Of a stretch of 64,000 bases of DNA, positions 45,714 to 54,406 are shown one piece after another. This DNA is from Bradyrhizobium sp. Arg816 (GTDB lineage: Bacteria > Pseudomonadota > Alphaproteobacteria > Rhizobiales > Xanthobacteraceae). A model generated the notes under the pieces. That model had not been told where the DNA came from and ran no database searches. It worked only from the letters and a program-made list of their open reading frames with translations. How positions within the stretch are numbered: position 1 is the stretch's first letter; every line of letters starts with the position of its first letter. The translations under genes were made by a program, and so were the position numbers. The stretch spans positions 1-64,000 of the forward strand of contig NZ_JAPRAQ010000009.1 of NCBI RefSeq assembly GCF_029989365.1, written 5' to 3'.

Positions 45714-47296
45714 GCTGCGGGAAACTGAAGCTCGAAGGCCGCGCCCTCGTCAGTCGGCTTGAGCCTGATCGAGCCGCCATGGCTCGCCATCACTGCGCGC
45801 GCGATTGCCAGCCCCATCCCGGTGCCGCCCTGGTCGCGGCGGGTGGTGAAGAACGCATCAAAGATCCTGTCGCGGTTCGGCGCCGAAATCGGCTCGCCGT
45901 CATTGCTGACCGTCACAAGCAGGGTCGTCCGCCCGTCCACCGCCTCCAGCCTGATTGTCCCGGCTTTGTGCCGCATCGCGTTGTCGGCGAGATGCGACAG
46001 TACGATCAGCGCCTTCTCGCCGGACATGCCGATCGCCCGATCGAGGCGGCCGCTGGCCTCGATTGAGCTGGCTGGAAAGCGGCTCCGGAGGTCGGCGATG
46101 ACGGGCGCAAGCTCGGTGCGCTCGTTCTGCGGCAGGCTCTCGGCGCGGGCGAGCTCGCGCAGCCGCTGCGCCATTGCCTCGAGCCGTTGGGTGTCCGACA
46201 GGATGTTGGCGATGAACGTCTTCTGCTCGGCCGGCGTCAGGCCGTCGGCCTTGCCCTGATACGAATCCTGCAACAACTCGGCCGCGCCCTTGATCGAGGT
46301 CAGCGGCGATTTCAGCTCGTGGGTGAGGTGGGCCGAGAACGTCGCGATATAGTCCGAGCGCCGCGCCAACTGTTCCGCCATGCCGAGAAAACTGTGCGAG
46401 AGCTGGGCGAACTCGCGGGTGCCGTAATGCCGGAGCGGCCTGAACGCCTCGCGATCGCCGCGGCCGATCCGCGCGGCGCGGTCGATCAGCTCGCGCATCG
46501 GCAGCGTGATGGTGCGCGAGAACACGAGGCCGATCGCGATGGTGCCGAGGATCACGGCAAGCCCCGCCAGCACGAACTTGGCCCGCTCCTGGTAGAGATG
46601 GTCAAAAATGTTGCTCGGCGTCCGCGTGGTGTAGATCACCCCCGCAACGCGGTTGTTGACGATGACGGGCATCGCCGAGAACACGTGCACGCCGAGGCCG
46701 CGGCTGAACGAATAGATCGGCGGCGGCGGCCGATCCGGGACGCGGTTGCGCAGGGTGGCGCGGTATTGCCCGTGCAGCGCGTCCGCGACCTCCTCGATAT
46801 GGGCCAGCGACTGCCCGACCTCGTAGCGCCCGGCGATCACCACGCCCTGCGGATCGAGGATGCGAAAGCCTGCCAGCGTCACCTTCTGGGTCTCGCGGAT
46901 GATCGGCGTCAGCCTTGCGCCGATCTCGACATAGGCTGGCTGCGCCGGCTGCGGAGCGGCTTGCGCATCGGGCCGCCGTCGCAAGAGATCGTTGGCGGTG
47001 AGGTCGAGCGCGGGACGGATCGGGGTGACCTGGTCGCCGGGGTCGGGCAGCACGTTGGGCGGCACCTCGGCGCCGAGCGTCAGGCCGTTGTCGAGCCGCG
47101 CCGTGACCTCCTGCGCATAGATCGTCGCAAGCACGCGGCTCTGCGCGATCAGCTCGGCCTGGGTCTGGCGGATCAGCTGGTTGTCGTAGAGGCGGAAGAA
47201 GAACAGGCCGACCAGCGGCAGCACGCCGACGGTCGCCAGCACCGTGAAAATCACGAGGGTGAGCGACGGCCGCCATTTGTCCGGCGCTGCGCTCAT
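45710..47296 (-). CDS. Sensor histidine kinase (CreC-like)
   Basis: A 528-residue two-helix membrane kinase. Helices at about 13-34 and 243-265 bound a large periplasmic sensor part containing GARLTPIIRETQKVTLAGF. Cytoplasmic: HAMP (RELIDRAARIGRGD), H-box SAHLTHELKSPLTSIKGAAELL with the phospho-His, then N-box HLADNAMRH, and G2-type GTGMGLAIARAV ATPase motifs. It phosphorylates the regulator encoded just upstream, sharing a four-base overlap (ATGA). The long sensor domain resembles CreC; ligand unknown. The gene order with the DUF4173 protein upstream parallels the cre locus. Confidence 0.93.
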   Translation of the reverse strand: MSAAPDKWRPSLTLVIFTVLATVGVLPLVGLFFFRLYDNQLIRQTQAELIAQSRVLATIYAQEVTARLDNGLTLGAEVPPNVLPDPGDQVTPIRPALDLTANDLLRRRPDAQAAPQPAQPAYVEIGARLTPIIRETQKVTLAGFRILDPQGVVIAGRYEVGQSLAHIEEVADALHGQYRATLRNRVPDRPPPPIYSFSRGLGVHVFSAMPVIVNNRVAGVIYTTRTPSNIFDHLYQERAKFVLAGLAVILGTIAIGLVFSRTITLPMRELIDRAARIGRGDREAFRPLRHYGTREFAQLSHSFLGMAEQLARRSDYIATFSAHLTHELKSPLTSIKGAAELLQDSYQGKADGLTPAEQKTFIANILSDTQRLEAMAQRLRELARAESLPQNERTELAPVIADLRSRFPASSIEASGRLDRAIGMSGEKALIVLSHLADNAMRHKAGTIRLEAVDGRTTLLVTVSNDGEPISAPNRDRIFDAFFTTRRDQGGTGMGLAIARAVMASHGGSIRLKPTDEGAAFELQFPAA

Positions 47297-47997
47297 GCCT
47301 CTTTCTCGCAGCGGCCGAGCTTGAAGCCGACACCGTGGATGGTCTCGATGACGTTCTCGCAGGCCAGCGCCGCGAGCTTGGCGCGGATGTTGCGGATGTG
47401 GCTGTCGATGGTGCGGTCGGAGACCTGGATGTTGAGCTGATAGGCCGCCCGCATCAGCTGCTCGCGGTTGAACACCGAGGTCGGCCGGGTCAGGAACGCG
47501 CGCAGGATGCCGAACTCGATCGCGGTCAGCTTCAACGGCGTGCCCGAGAAGGACGCCACGTGCTGCTCGGGATCGATCAGGAGACCGCCTTGCGACAGCG
47601 CGGCCGGCCCGGCCTTGGCCTCGCCATTGCGCGGGCTGAGGCGGCGCAGGATGACGTTGACCCGCGCCACCAGTTCGCGCGGGCTGAACGGCTTTGTCAC
47701 GTAATCGTCGCCACCGATCTCGAGGCCGAGGATGCGGTCGATCTCCTCGTCGCGCGCCGACAGGAACAGGATCGGCACGTCGGAGCTCTTGCGGATATCG
47801 CGGCAGACGTCGAGGCCGTCGAACTCGGGCATGCCGATGTCGAGCACGATCAGGTCGGGCTTGTCGGCGGCAAAGCGGGCGAGTGCCTCCTTGCCGTCGC
47901 GCGCCTCGATCACGTCCATGCCGGCCTTCTTCAAGGCGACGCGGATGACCTCGCGGATGTGGCCCTCGTCGTCGACGATGAGAATGCGATGCGCCAA
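47293..47997 (-). CDS. OmpR/PhoB-family response regulator
   Basis: A 234-residue regulator with receiver domain (about 1-120: ILIVDDEGHIREVIRVALKKA, phospho-Asp in LIVLDIGMPEFDGL, LSARDEEIDRI and YVTKPFSPREL) and a winged-helix DNA-binding domain (about 135-230: LKLTAIEFGILRAFL, IQVSDRTIDSHIRNIRAKL). The start is a TTG at 47997; no ATG is near, but GGAGAGG lies just ahead, so TTG is real. The gene precedes and overlaps its cognate kinase gene. Confidence 0.93.
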   Translation of the reverse strand: MAHRILIVDDEGHIREVIRVALKKAGMDVIEARDGKEALARFAADKPDLIVLDIGMPEFDGLDVCRDIRKSSDVPILFLSARDEEIDRILGLEIGGDDYVTKPFSPRELVARVNVILRRLSPRNGEAKAGPAALSQGGLLIDPEQHVASFSGTPLKLTAIEFGILRAFLTRPTSVFNREQLMRAAYQLNIQVSDRTIDSHIRNIRAKLAALACENVIETIHGVGFKLGRCEKEA

Positions 47998-48013
47998 GAA
48001 CCTCTCCGCTTCC

Positions 48014-49510
48014 TCAGCCTGCCTGCTGATCCTTCGCCTGCGCGTCCAGCCTGCGCTGGAGCCGCCAGCTCCGAAAGCCCCAGCTCCGCCAGGCCAGATC
48101 CTGGCGCTGCTGTTCTACAAGGCGGTCGCGGCGCGACACAAGGCAGCTCTCGGGGGCGCCGGGTCGGAGCAAGATGGCCTTGTCGATGGCAGGCAGCGCC
48201 TGCGGCCCGAGCGTCAGGAGATAGTTGATGTCGATCTGCACGCCCTTGCCCGATGCTTCCCGGCTGTGGGCGACATTGTAGTCGGCAATGAACGCATCGA
48301 AGTTCACGAGCGAGCAGCTATAGAGCACGATCGTCAGCGCGATCAGATTGGCGCCGACGAGCCACTGGTTGGACCGGTTGAGCGCGATGCGCGCCACGAT
48401 CAGGACCAGCCCGAGCGCCACCAGCCCCATCCAGATGAAGGCGGCGATCCGCCAATAGGTCAGCATGTAGATGTCGACATAGAGGTCGAGGCGAAGGATG
48501 GAGGAGGCGACGAGCAGGACGTTCTGCCCGACCCAGAGATAGACCAACGGCCGGATCACCTTCGATTTCTCGGTTGCCCCGCCCGGGCGCATCGCCACCA
48601 GCACGAAGGCGGCGGCGAGCAACGCGGTCGCTATCAGCGGATAGGCGCCGCGATGGGCGTAGGCCGCATAGGTCAAATTGTCGGGCAGTGCCACATGGCC
48701 CCAGAGATAGATGCCGTCGAGAATGGACTGCGCCGCGAACAGCAGGTTGAACAGGATCAGCGAGCGCAGAATGGTGGAGGGGTTCAGAAATTCGGCCGAG
48801 ACCAAGGGCGGGAGCGGGGGCGGCACGGGGCCGTCGGCAACGGCGGTGGTGACAATCGTCCTGCGCCGCCAGCGCACATGGATGAACGGCCAAGCCAGCG
48901 CCAGCATCATGGCCCAGAATAGTATGCGCGGGATGCTGACATATGCGAGGATGAGCTTTGGATTGAGCAGGGACACCCACTGCTCGATCACCGGATTGGC
49001 CGCAGCGAACAGCGCGACGAAGACGGTGCTCAGCACGGCGGGCATCAGCCAGAGCGCGAGGCCGCGGGTGAACGCCGACATGTTGAAGACCTGGAGCGCC
49101 TCGAGGAAGAACCTGAAGGGCCCGAACAGGACAAAGTTGCGCAGCGCGCGGGCACGCTCAGCGAACCCGGTCGTTTCCGGATTGGTCGCGATCAGAAGTG
49201 CAATGGCCAGCGCCATGGTGAGGATCAGGAAGGACAGCATGTTGAGCTCCTCGACGGCCGGCACGAGGCCGGCGACGAGAATGGCCGTGCCGATCATGGC
49301 GCGCCGCAGATCCAGGGCCGCATGATTGAAGAGCACCGACACGCAGGCCATCGCGATCGCAAAGAGCGTCAGCGACAGCCCGATCCGCTGGCCGTAGAAT
49401 AGCCAGTCGGCGAGCGCGGCCAGCACCAGCGCGAGGCCGACCTTGGCCGGGATCGAGGAATGCCTGATCGGCTGGATTTCCTCTGCTATCGTTGAAGCCA
49501 GGCTCGTCAT
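48014..49510 (-). CDS. Polytopic membrane protein, DUF4173-type
   Basis: A 498-residue integral membrane protein with about twelve hydrophobic helices and a cytosolic or periplasmic loop. Motifs LVYLWVGQNVLLVASSILRLD, YVDIYMLTYWRIAAFIWMGLVALGL and SCSLVNFDAFIADYNVAHSRE match DUF4173 proteins. It is 16 bases upstream of the response regulator and 48 kb-region kinase, so a signalling role (sensor input, or target like CreD) is likely. Start ATG at 49510 is chosen, as the upstream frame lacks a site. Function unknown. Confidence 0.85.
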   Translation of the reverse strand: MTSLASTIAEEIQPIRHSSIPAKVGLALVLAALADWLFYGQRIGLSLTLFAIAMACVSVLFNHAALDLRRAMIGTAILVAGLVPAVEELNMLSFLILTMALAIALLIATNPETTGFAERARALRNFVLFGPFRFFLEALQVFNMSAFTRGLALWLMPAVLSTVFVALFAAANPVIEQWVSLLNPKLILAYVSIPRILFWAMMLALAWPFIHVRWRRRTIVTTAVADGPVPPPLPPLVSAEFLNPSTILRSLILFNLLFAAQSILDGIYLWGHVALPDNLTYAAYAHRGAYPLIATALLAAAFVLVAMRPGGATEKSKVIRPLVYLWVGQNVLLVASSILRLDLYVDIYMLTYWRIAAFIWMGLVALGLVLIVARIALNRSNQWLVGANLIALTIVLYSCSLVNFDAFIADYNVAHSREASGKGVQIDINYLLTLGPQALPAIDKAILLRPGAPESCLVSRRDRLVEQQRQDLAWRSWGFRSWRLQRRLDAQAKDQQAG

Positions 49511-49701
49511 GTCCAAATGACCTTTCGTGATGGGTGGCATCACGAAGTCTGAACGGCGCTTGTGCAGAAGGCGGGACCATCGTCTGCACGGTTTCAGGAG
49601 TCTTTTGCAGTTTTCGTGCAGGCGCGCGTTTGCCTCTCGCGCAGCGTGATTCGCTTTGATAGGTGCGAAGCATTAGCCACTCCTATAGCGCGTGACACAT
49701 C

Positions 49702-51065
49702 ATGCAATTCCTCGGTCGTATCGGTCTCGTCCTGCTCTGGCCGGCCGCGCCGCTCATCGCATTCGTGGCGGCCAACAAGAACGATCCCTATCTGGTCCCA
49801 CTGCGCGGCGCAGGAAACCTCGCGCTTGTCGTCGCAAGCATCGTGATCGTCATCGTCCTGCTGCGCAGAGAACGGTGGCGTACCATCGCGGGCAAGTTGC
49901 TCGTCGTGCTCTGGTGCCTGCCGCCGGTCCTGATGTCGGCGGCGCATCTGAAGTTCGAGCTGCGCAAGCACGATGTGCTTGCCGCGAGCGCCACCGAGGC
50001 CCGTCAGCTCGGACCTCACTTCATGGTGGGCTATTCCTCCTTTCCCGAGGTTGCGCGCCTTGCCGAGCAGGGCTTGATCGGTGGCGTCTATGTGACCCGG
50101 CGCAACATCCGCGGCCGGACCGTCGAGACGTTGCGCACCGAGATCGCGGCGCTCCAGGACAAGCGGCGGGTGGCGGCCTGCCGCCGCTGGTGGTTGCGGC
50201 AGACCAGGAGGGCGGCATCGTCGGACATCTCGCGCCGCCGCTGACGAAGGTACCGGCGCTGGCGACGCTCAGCGGGCTCGCTCCCGACGAACAGCAGGCC
50301 AAGGCCGAAGAGTTCGGCCGCATCCATGGCCGCGAGCTCGCCGGGCTCGGCGTCAACCTCAACCTCGCGCCGGTACTCGACCTCAAGCCGCCGGTTCGGC
50401 GCAATCGCCTCGATTTTCACACGCTGATCGGCCAGCGCGCGATTGCGACCGATCCTGCCGTCGTCAGCACGATCGCGAGCGCCTATGTGCGCGGGCTGGA
50501 AGAGTCAGGCGTCGGTGCTACGCTGAAGCATTTTCCCGGCATCGGCCGCGTCCGTACCGACACGCATCATTTCAGCGCGAAGCTCGACACGCCGGTTAGG
50601 GAATTGGAGGCAACCGACTGGCTGCCGTTCCGCGAGGTGTTGTCGCATTCGCGCAGCGCGCTCATGGTAGGGCACGTGACGCTCACGACCGTCGATCCCG
50701 ATCGCGCGGCCTCGCATTCGAAACGCGTCATTGACGGCATCATCCGCGACAAGTGGGGTTACCAGGGCATGGTGATGACCGACGACCTCGTGATGGGTGC
50801 GATCTACCAGCACGACGTCTGTAAAGCCGTGGTCGAGGCGATCAACGCCGGCGTCGATCTGCTGCTGGTTGCCTATGACGGTGCGCAATTCTACCGGGTG
50901 TTCGCCTGCGCGCTGGATGGGGCGCGGCAGGGCAAGCTCGACGCGGCGATGCTGCGCACGAGCGAGGCACGGTTGGCGCGGGGCTTCCCGACGGAGCAGG
51001 TGCGGGCCGCCTCAGACGTCGTCCGCGTTGTCGACCGGCATCAGCCCTTCGCGAACTGGCGGTAG
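49702..51065 (+). pseudogene. Glycoside hydrolase family 3 protein (beta-N-acetylhexosaminidase-like), frameshifted
   Basis: The first part reads from the ATG at 49702 (two membrane helices, then ATEARQLGPHFMVGYSSFPEV and LRTEIAALQDKRR). It breaks near 50164-50180, where GGCGGGTGGCGG is short by one base; homologous reading resumes one frame over with GGLPPLVVAADQEGG, GRIHGRELAGLGVNLNLAPV, ATLKHFPGIGRVRTDTHHF and the nucleophile Asp in MVMTDDLVMGA. Together this is a NagZ-like exo-glycosidase of peptidoglycan recycling, membrane-anchored. The deletion could be real or an assembly error in a G-rich tract. It overlaps the convergent binding-protein gene by 25 bases. Confidence 0.8.
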
Positions 51066-52663
51066 TCGGGTTCGCGGTGAAACCAGAACTCGTAGCCGGT
51101 GATGGCCTTTTGCATGGCGACGTCGTGGATCGGCTGGTTGAGCGGAACGACGGGAACGTCGCGCATGCAGAGCGCGATGAAATCCTTCACGCACCGGTCG
51201 TATTCCGCCGCATCCGCCGTGAAGCGCGCCTTGTCGATCAGCGCGTCCATCGCCTTGTTCTGGTATGACGAGATGTTGAAGATCGAATTGTTGCCGTGGA
51301 AATTCCAGTAGAAATAGTACTCGGGATAATCGAGCCAGCCGCTGAATCGATTGAGCGCGAGCGGCAGCTCCTTCTTGTTCAGCGTCGTGCGCCAGTTCGC
51401 GCCGGGGATTTTTTCGATTCCCGCCTTGATGCCGATCTTGGCGAGACTTTCCTGGATCAGGATCGCGGCCGGCTCGCCGACGGTCGCAGTGCCTGTGTCG
51501 AGCGACAAGGTCGTCTCCAGGCCGGACTCAAAGCCTGCTTCCTTCATCAGCGCCCTGGCCTTGTCGAGATCGGTGACGTAGGGAAACGGCTGCGGCCAGA
51601 CCGGCTTCGAGACATCGGCGGCGCCGCCATACATGGGAACGGCGCGGCCGAAGAACGCGCTGCTCTGGATCTGCTCATAAGGCATCGCCCACGCGATGGC
51701 CTGCCGTAGCTTCACATTGTCGAACGGCGGCTTCGCGGTGTTGAGTGCGACGTACCAGAGCGCGTTCGGGATCGGCACGCCTGATACCTTGACCTTGCCC
51801 TCCCGAATGATCTGCTCGAAATCACGCGGCGCAAATCCGCTGGAAATATCCGCATCGCCCCGCTCCAGCATCGCGCGGCGCGTGCCGGCCGAGGGGACGT
51901 CGCGCGCGATCACGCGCTTGATCTTCGGCAGCGGTCCGCTCTTCCAGTCGTCGAAGCGGGCCAGCACGGTCTCGCTGCCGGGCTTCCAGCTTTCGATCCT
52001 GTAGGCACCGCCGCCGGCCTCGTTGGTCCTGAGCCAGGCCAGCGCCCAGGGGTCTTCCGCCGTCGCGTTCTTCTTGGCGAGTTCGGAATTGATGATGAAG
52101 GGCACGACAACGGCGACGTTGAACAGCAGCATCTTGTCCTTGCGGACATAGTCGATGCGGAAGGTGTGGTCGTCGACCAACAAGAACTGCTCGGGCTTCT
52201 CCAGCGATCCCGCGGACATCTGGAAGGTCGGGAAGCCGCCGACCTTCACGGCACGGTCGAACGACCATTTGACGTCCTTGGCGGTAACAGGCGTGCCGTC
52301 GTGGAATCTCGCGTCCTTGCGAAGCTTGAAGGTGCAGGACATGCCGTCGGCGGCGACCTCCCAGCTCTCGGCGAGTTCGGGCGCGAGCTTCTCGCGATCA
52401 TAGGACACCGTCCCATCGGGCAGCGTCTTGGAGGCATAGGTCAGCAGGCGATCGTAGCAGTTCCAGGACAGGCCGTTCACGGTCTGGTTGGAGCCGACGC
52501 CCTGCATGTCGAGCGAGTTCGGCCCAAGCTCCTGCACCACCAGCAGCGTCTCGGCACGCCCCTGCGCCCTGGCGAAGGAGGGCGTGATCGCCGTCAGCCC
52601 GGCCGCGCCAAGGCCGCCGAGCACCAAATCGCGGCGGCTGATGTCGAAAGACGATGCGTTCAT
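51041..52663 (-). CDS. Peptide/nickel-type ABC substrate-binding protein (family 5), Tat-exported
   Basis: A 540-residue SBP-family-5 protein. The N-terminus has the twin-arginine signal ISRRDLVLGGLGAAGLTA, with cleavage after ARA near 33, so it should be exported folded. Marks: FKLRKDARFHDGTPVTAKDVKWSFDR (conserved F-x-D-G-x-P), GAYRIESWKPGSETVL, VRKDKML, ALNTAKPPFDNVKLRQAIAWA and the C-terminal DVPVVPLNQP. It binds oligopeptides, dipeptides, opines or similar. Permease and ATPase genes are absent here. Ends within the 3' end of the GH3 gene. Confidence 0.92.
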   Translation of the reverse strand: MNASSFDISRRDLVLGGLGAAGLTAITPSFARAQGRAETLLVVQELGPNSLDMQGVGSNQTVNGLSWNCYDRLLTYASKTLPDGTVSYDREKLAPELAESWEVAADGMSCTFKLRKDARFHDGTPVTAKDVKWSFDRAVKVGGFPTFQMSAGSLEKPEQFLLVDDHTFRIDYVRKDKMLLFNVAVVVPFIINSELAKKNATAEDPWALAWLRTNEAGGGAYRIESWKPGSETVLARFDDWKSGPLPKIKRVIARDVPSAGTRRAMLERGDADISSGFAPRDFEQIIREGKVKVSGVPIPNALWYVALNTAKPPFDNVKLRQAIAWAMPYEQIQSSAFFGRAVPMYGGAADVSKPVWPQPFPYVTDLDKARALMKEAGFESGLETTLSLDTGTATVGEPAAILIQESLAKIGIKAGIEKIPGANWRTTLNKKELPLALNRFSGWLDYPEYYFYWNFHGNNSIFNISSYQNKAMDALIDKARFTADAAEYDRCVKDFIALCMRDVPVVPLNQPIHDVAMQKAITGYEFWFHREPDYRQFAKG

Positions 52664-52746
52664 CGATGCCTCTTTTGCGGGAGATCTTCAATGTAAGGAG
52701 GCAAGGCGCGTGCCATCAGGCGCGCTTCATGGCGTCGCATCCGCGC

Positions 52747-53628
52747 CTATCTCAACTCCTCCGCCAGGAAGTCGACCAGCGCGCGCACCTTGATCGAGGG
52801 GCGCGGACCCGCCGGGAACACGGCATACACCTCCACCGGCGCGAGCTTGTAGCTCTTCAACACCGGCACCAGCGCGCCCGCCTCGATCTCGGGGCCGGCC
52901 ATCACCGGCGACGTCATCGCGATGCCGAGGCCTGCCAGCACACTCGCGAACACGCCGGGACCGGAATCGGTGGTGATGCGGCCGCGGACATCGACCGAGG
53001 TCTCCGCGCCGTTGCGGGTGAACGACCAGGTGGTGCGACCGAACATGCCGGGGCCGAAGATGCAGTCGTGCGAGGCGAGATCGGCAGGCGTCTTCGGGAT
53101 GCCGCGCTCGGCTAGATAGGATGGCGCCGCGACGAGAAAGCGCGACACGGTCGCAAGCTTGCGTGCGCCGAAGCCGGAATCGTCGAGGGGGCCGAGGCGA
53201 ATGGCAACGTCGGTGCCCTCCACAACAAGGTTTTGCCGTTCGTCGGCGACGGACAGCTCGACGCGCAAGAGGGGATGAGCCCTGAGGAATTTCGGCAGGC
53301 GCGGAATGATGTTTCGCGTGCCGTAGACGATCGGCATCGTGATGCGCAGCGTTCCACGCAAGGAATCGACGCCGCGCGCGGCATCCTCGGCATCCTCGAT
53401 ATCAGCCAGCACTTCGCGCGCACGCGTCAGGAACAGCGCGCCGGCGTCTGTGACCGTGATGCTGCGCGTGGTCCGCAGCAGCAGCTTGACGCCGAGCCGC
53501 GTCTCCAAGTCACCGATGATGCGCGACACCGAGGGCTGCGACAGGCCGAGCTCGCGTGCGGCCTTTGAAAAGCTGCCGCTCTCCGCCGCGCGGACGAAGA
53601 CGGCCAATTCCTGGAGCCGGTCACTCAT
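52747..53628 (-). CDS. LysR family regulator, divergent from peroxiredoxin gene
   Basis: A 293-residue regulator: N-terminal HTH (about 1-60: RAAESGSFSKAARELGLSQPSVSRIIGDLE) and C-terminal substrate-binding domain. The CrgA-like subtype is suggested by TTRSITVTDAGALFLTRAREVL. The ATG at 53628 gives the canonical N-terminus; the frame extends to 53919 over the divergent gene and promoter without a site. It faces away from the peroxiredoxin gene 98 bases away and likely regulates it, perhaps in response to peroxides or quinones. Confidence 0.92.
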   Translation of the reverse strand: MSDRLQELAVFVRAAESGSFSKAARELGLSQPSVSRIIGDLETRLGVKLLLRTTRSITVTDAGALFLTRAREVLADIEDAEDAARGVDSLRGTLRITMPIVYGTRNIIPRLPKFLRAHPLLRVELSVADERQNLVVEGTDVAIRLGPLDDSGFGARKLATVSRFLVAAPSYLAERGIPKTPADLASHDCIFGPGMFGRTTWSFTRNGAETSVDVRGRITTDSGPGVFASVLAGLGIAMTSPVMAGPEIEAGALVPVLKSYKLAPVEVYAVFPAGPRPSIKVRALVDFLAEELR

Positions 53629-53636
53629 TTGAAATC

Positions 53637-53653
53637 CGGATAAAACTTGTCCG
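53637..53653. promoter_or_regulatory. Inverted CGGA-N9-TCCG in the LysR/peroxiredoxin control region
   Basis: CGGATAAAACTTGTCCG has perfect 4-base arms around nine bases, the usual spread of LysR sites. It lies nine bases upstream of the LysR start and 73 bases before the peroxiredoxin start. Statistical support is weak by itself. Confidence 0.4.
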
Positions 53654-53725
53654 TATCGACCGTATATCCCTTCATTCTCAAATGATCCAGATAGAGCGGG
53701 CCAACAGCAAAAGATGGAGCTACCC

Positions 53726-54403
53726 ATGGCCCTGCAAGACAAACTCGACGCCTTCAAAGCGGACTTCGAAGCCGGCCGCTTTCCGCTCAAGCCGAGCAAG
53801 GAGGCGCTCGACACCATGCACCGGGCTACCGCCGAGCTGATCGCGAGCGGCCAGGCGCAGCGCGCCAAGAAGGCCGGCGACGCCGCGCCGGAATTCATCC
53901 TCAGGGATCCCGACGGCAAGCCTGTGTCCTCGCGCGACCTGCTCGCGAAGGGACCGCTGGTCGTGTCGTTCTATCGCGGCGTCTGGTGCCCGTATTGCAA
54001 CCTCGAGCTCCAGGCGCTCCAGGAGGCGCTGCCAGAGCTCGCCGCGCGTGGTGCGAGCCTCGTTGCGATCTCGCCGCAGACCGCGCCGAACAGCCGCAAG
54101 TCGGAGCGCGAGAACAAGCTGTCGTTCCCGATCCTGAGCGACGTCGCAAGCGGCGTCGCCGACGCCTTCGGCATCCGCTTCGCGCTGCCGGCCGATCTCG
54201 TCTCGCTCTACAAGTCCTTCAAGAACGACCTGCCGACGTTCAACGACAATCCGGCCTGGGTGCTGCCGATGCCCGCGCGCTACGTCATCGGCCGCGACGG
54301 CATCATCGCCTATGCGGAAGTGAACCCGGACTACACCCAACGCCCCGATCCATCCGAATTGCTGCCGGTGCTCGACCGGTTGCAGGCCGGCAAGGCGGCT
54401 TGA
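53726..54403 (+). CDS. Peroxiredoxin-like AhpC/TSA family protein
   Basis: A 225-residue thioredoxin-fold protein. GDAAPEFILRDPDGKPVSSRDLL and VVSFYRGVWCPYCNLELQALQ carry a WCPYC motif, i.e. a C-x-x-C pair (about residue 90) rather than the single peroxidatic Cys of classical AhpC. VAISPQTAPNSRKSERENKLSFPILSD and MPARYVIGRDGIIAYAEVNPDY fit the AhpC/TSA family. It reduces peroxides or disulfides. GGAG seven bases before the ATG at 53726 selects the start over an ATG at 53714. Divergent from a LysR regulator. Confidence 0.9.
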   Translation: MALQDKLDAFKADFEAGRFPLKPSKEALDTMHRATAELIASGQAQRAKKAGDAAPEFILRDPDGKPVSSRDLLAKGPLVVSFYRGVWCPYCNLELQALQEALPELAARGASLVAISPQTAPNSRKSERENKLSFPILSDVASGVADAFGIRFALPADLVSLYKSFKNDLPTFNDNPAWVLPMPARYVIGRDGIIAYAEVNPDYTQRPDPSELLPVLDRLQAGKAA

Positions 54404-54406
54404 TCG

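Noticed and set aside
49692..50160. Left part of the second reading frame of the GH3 gene
   Set aside because: It gives arginine-rich nonsense; homologous sequence in this frame starts only after the frameshift near 50170.
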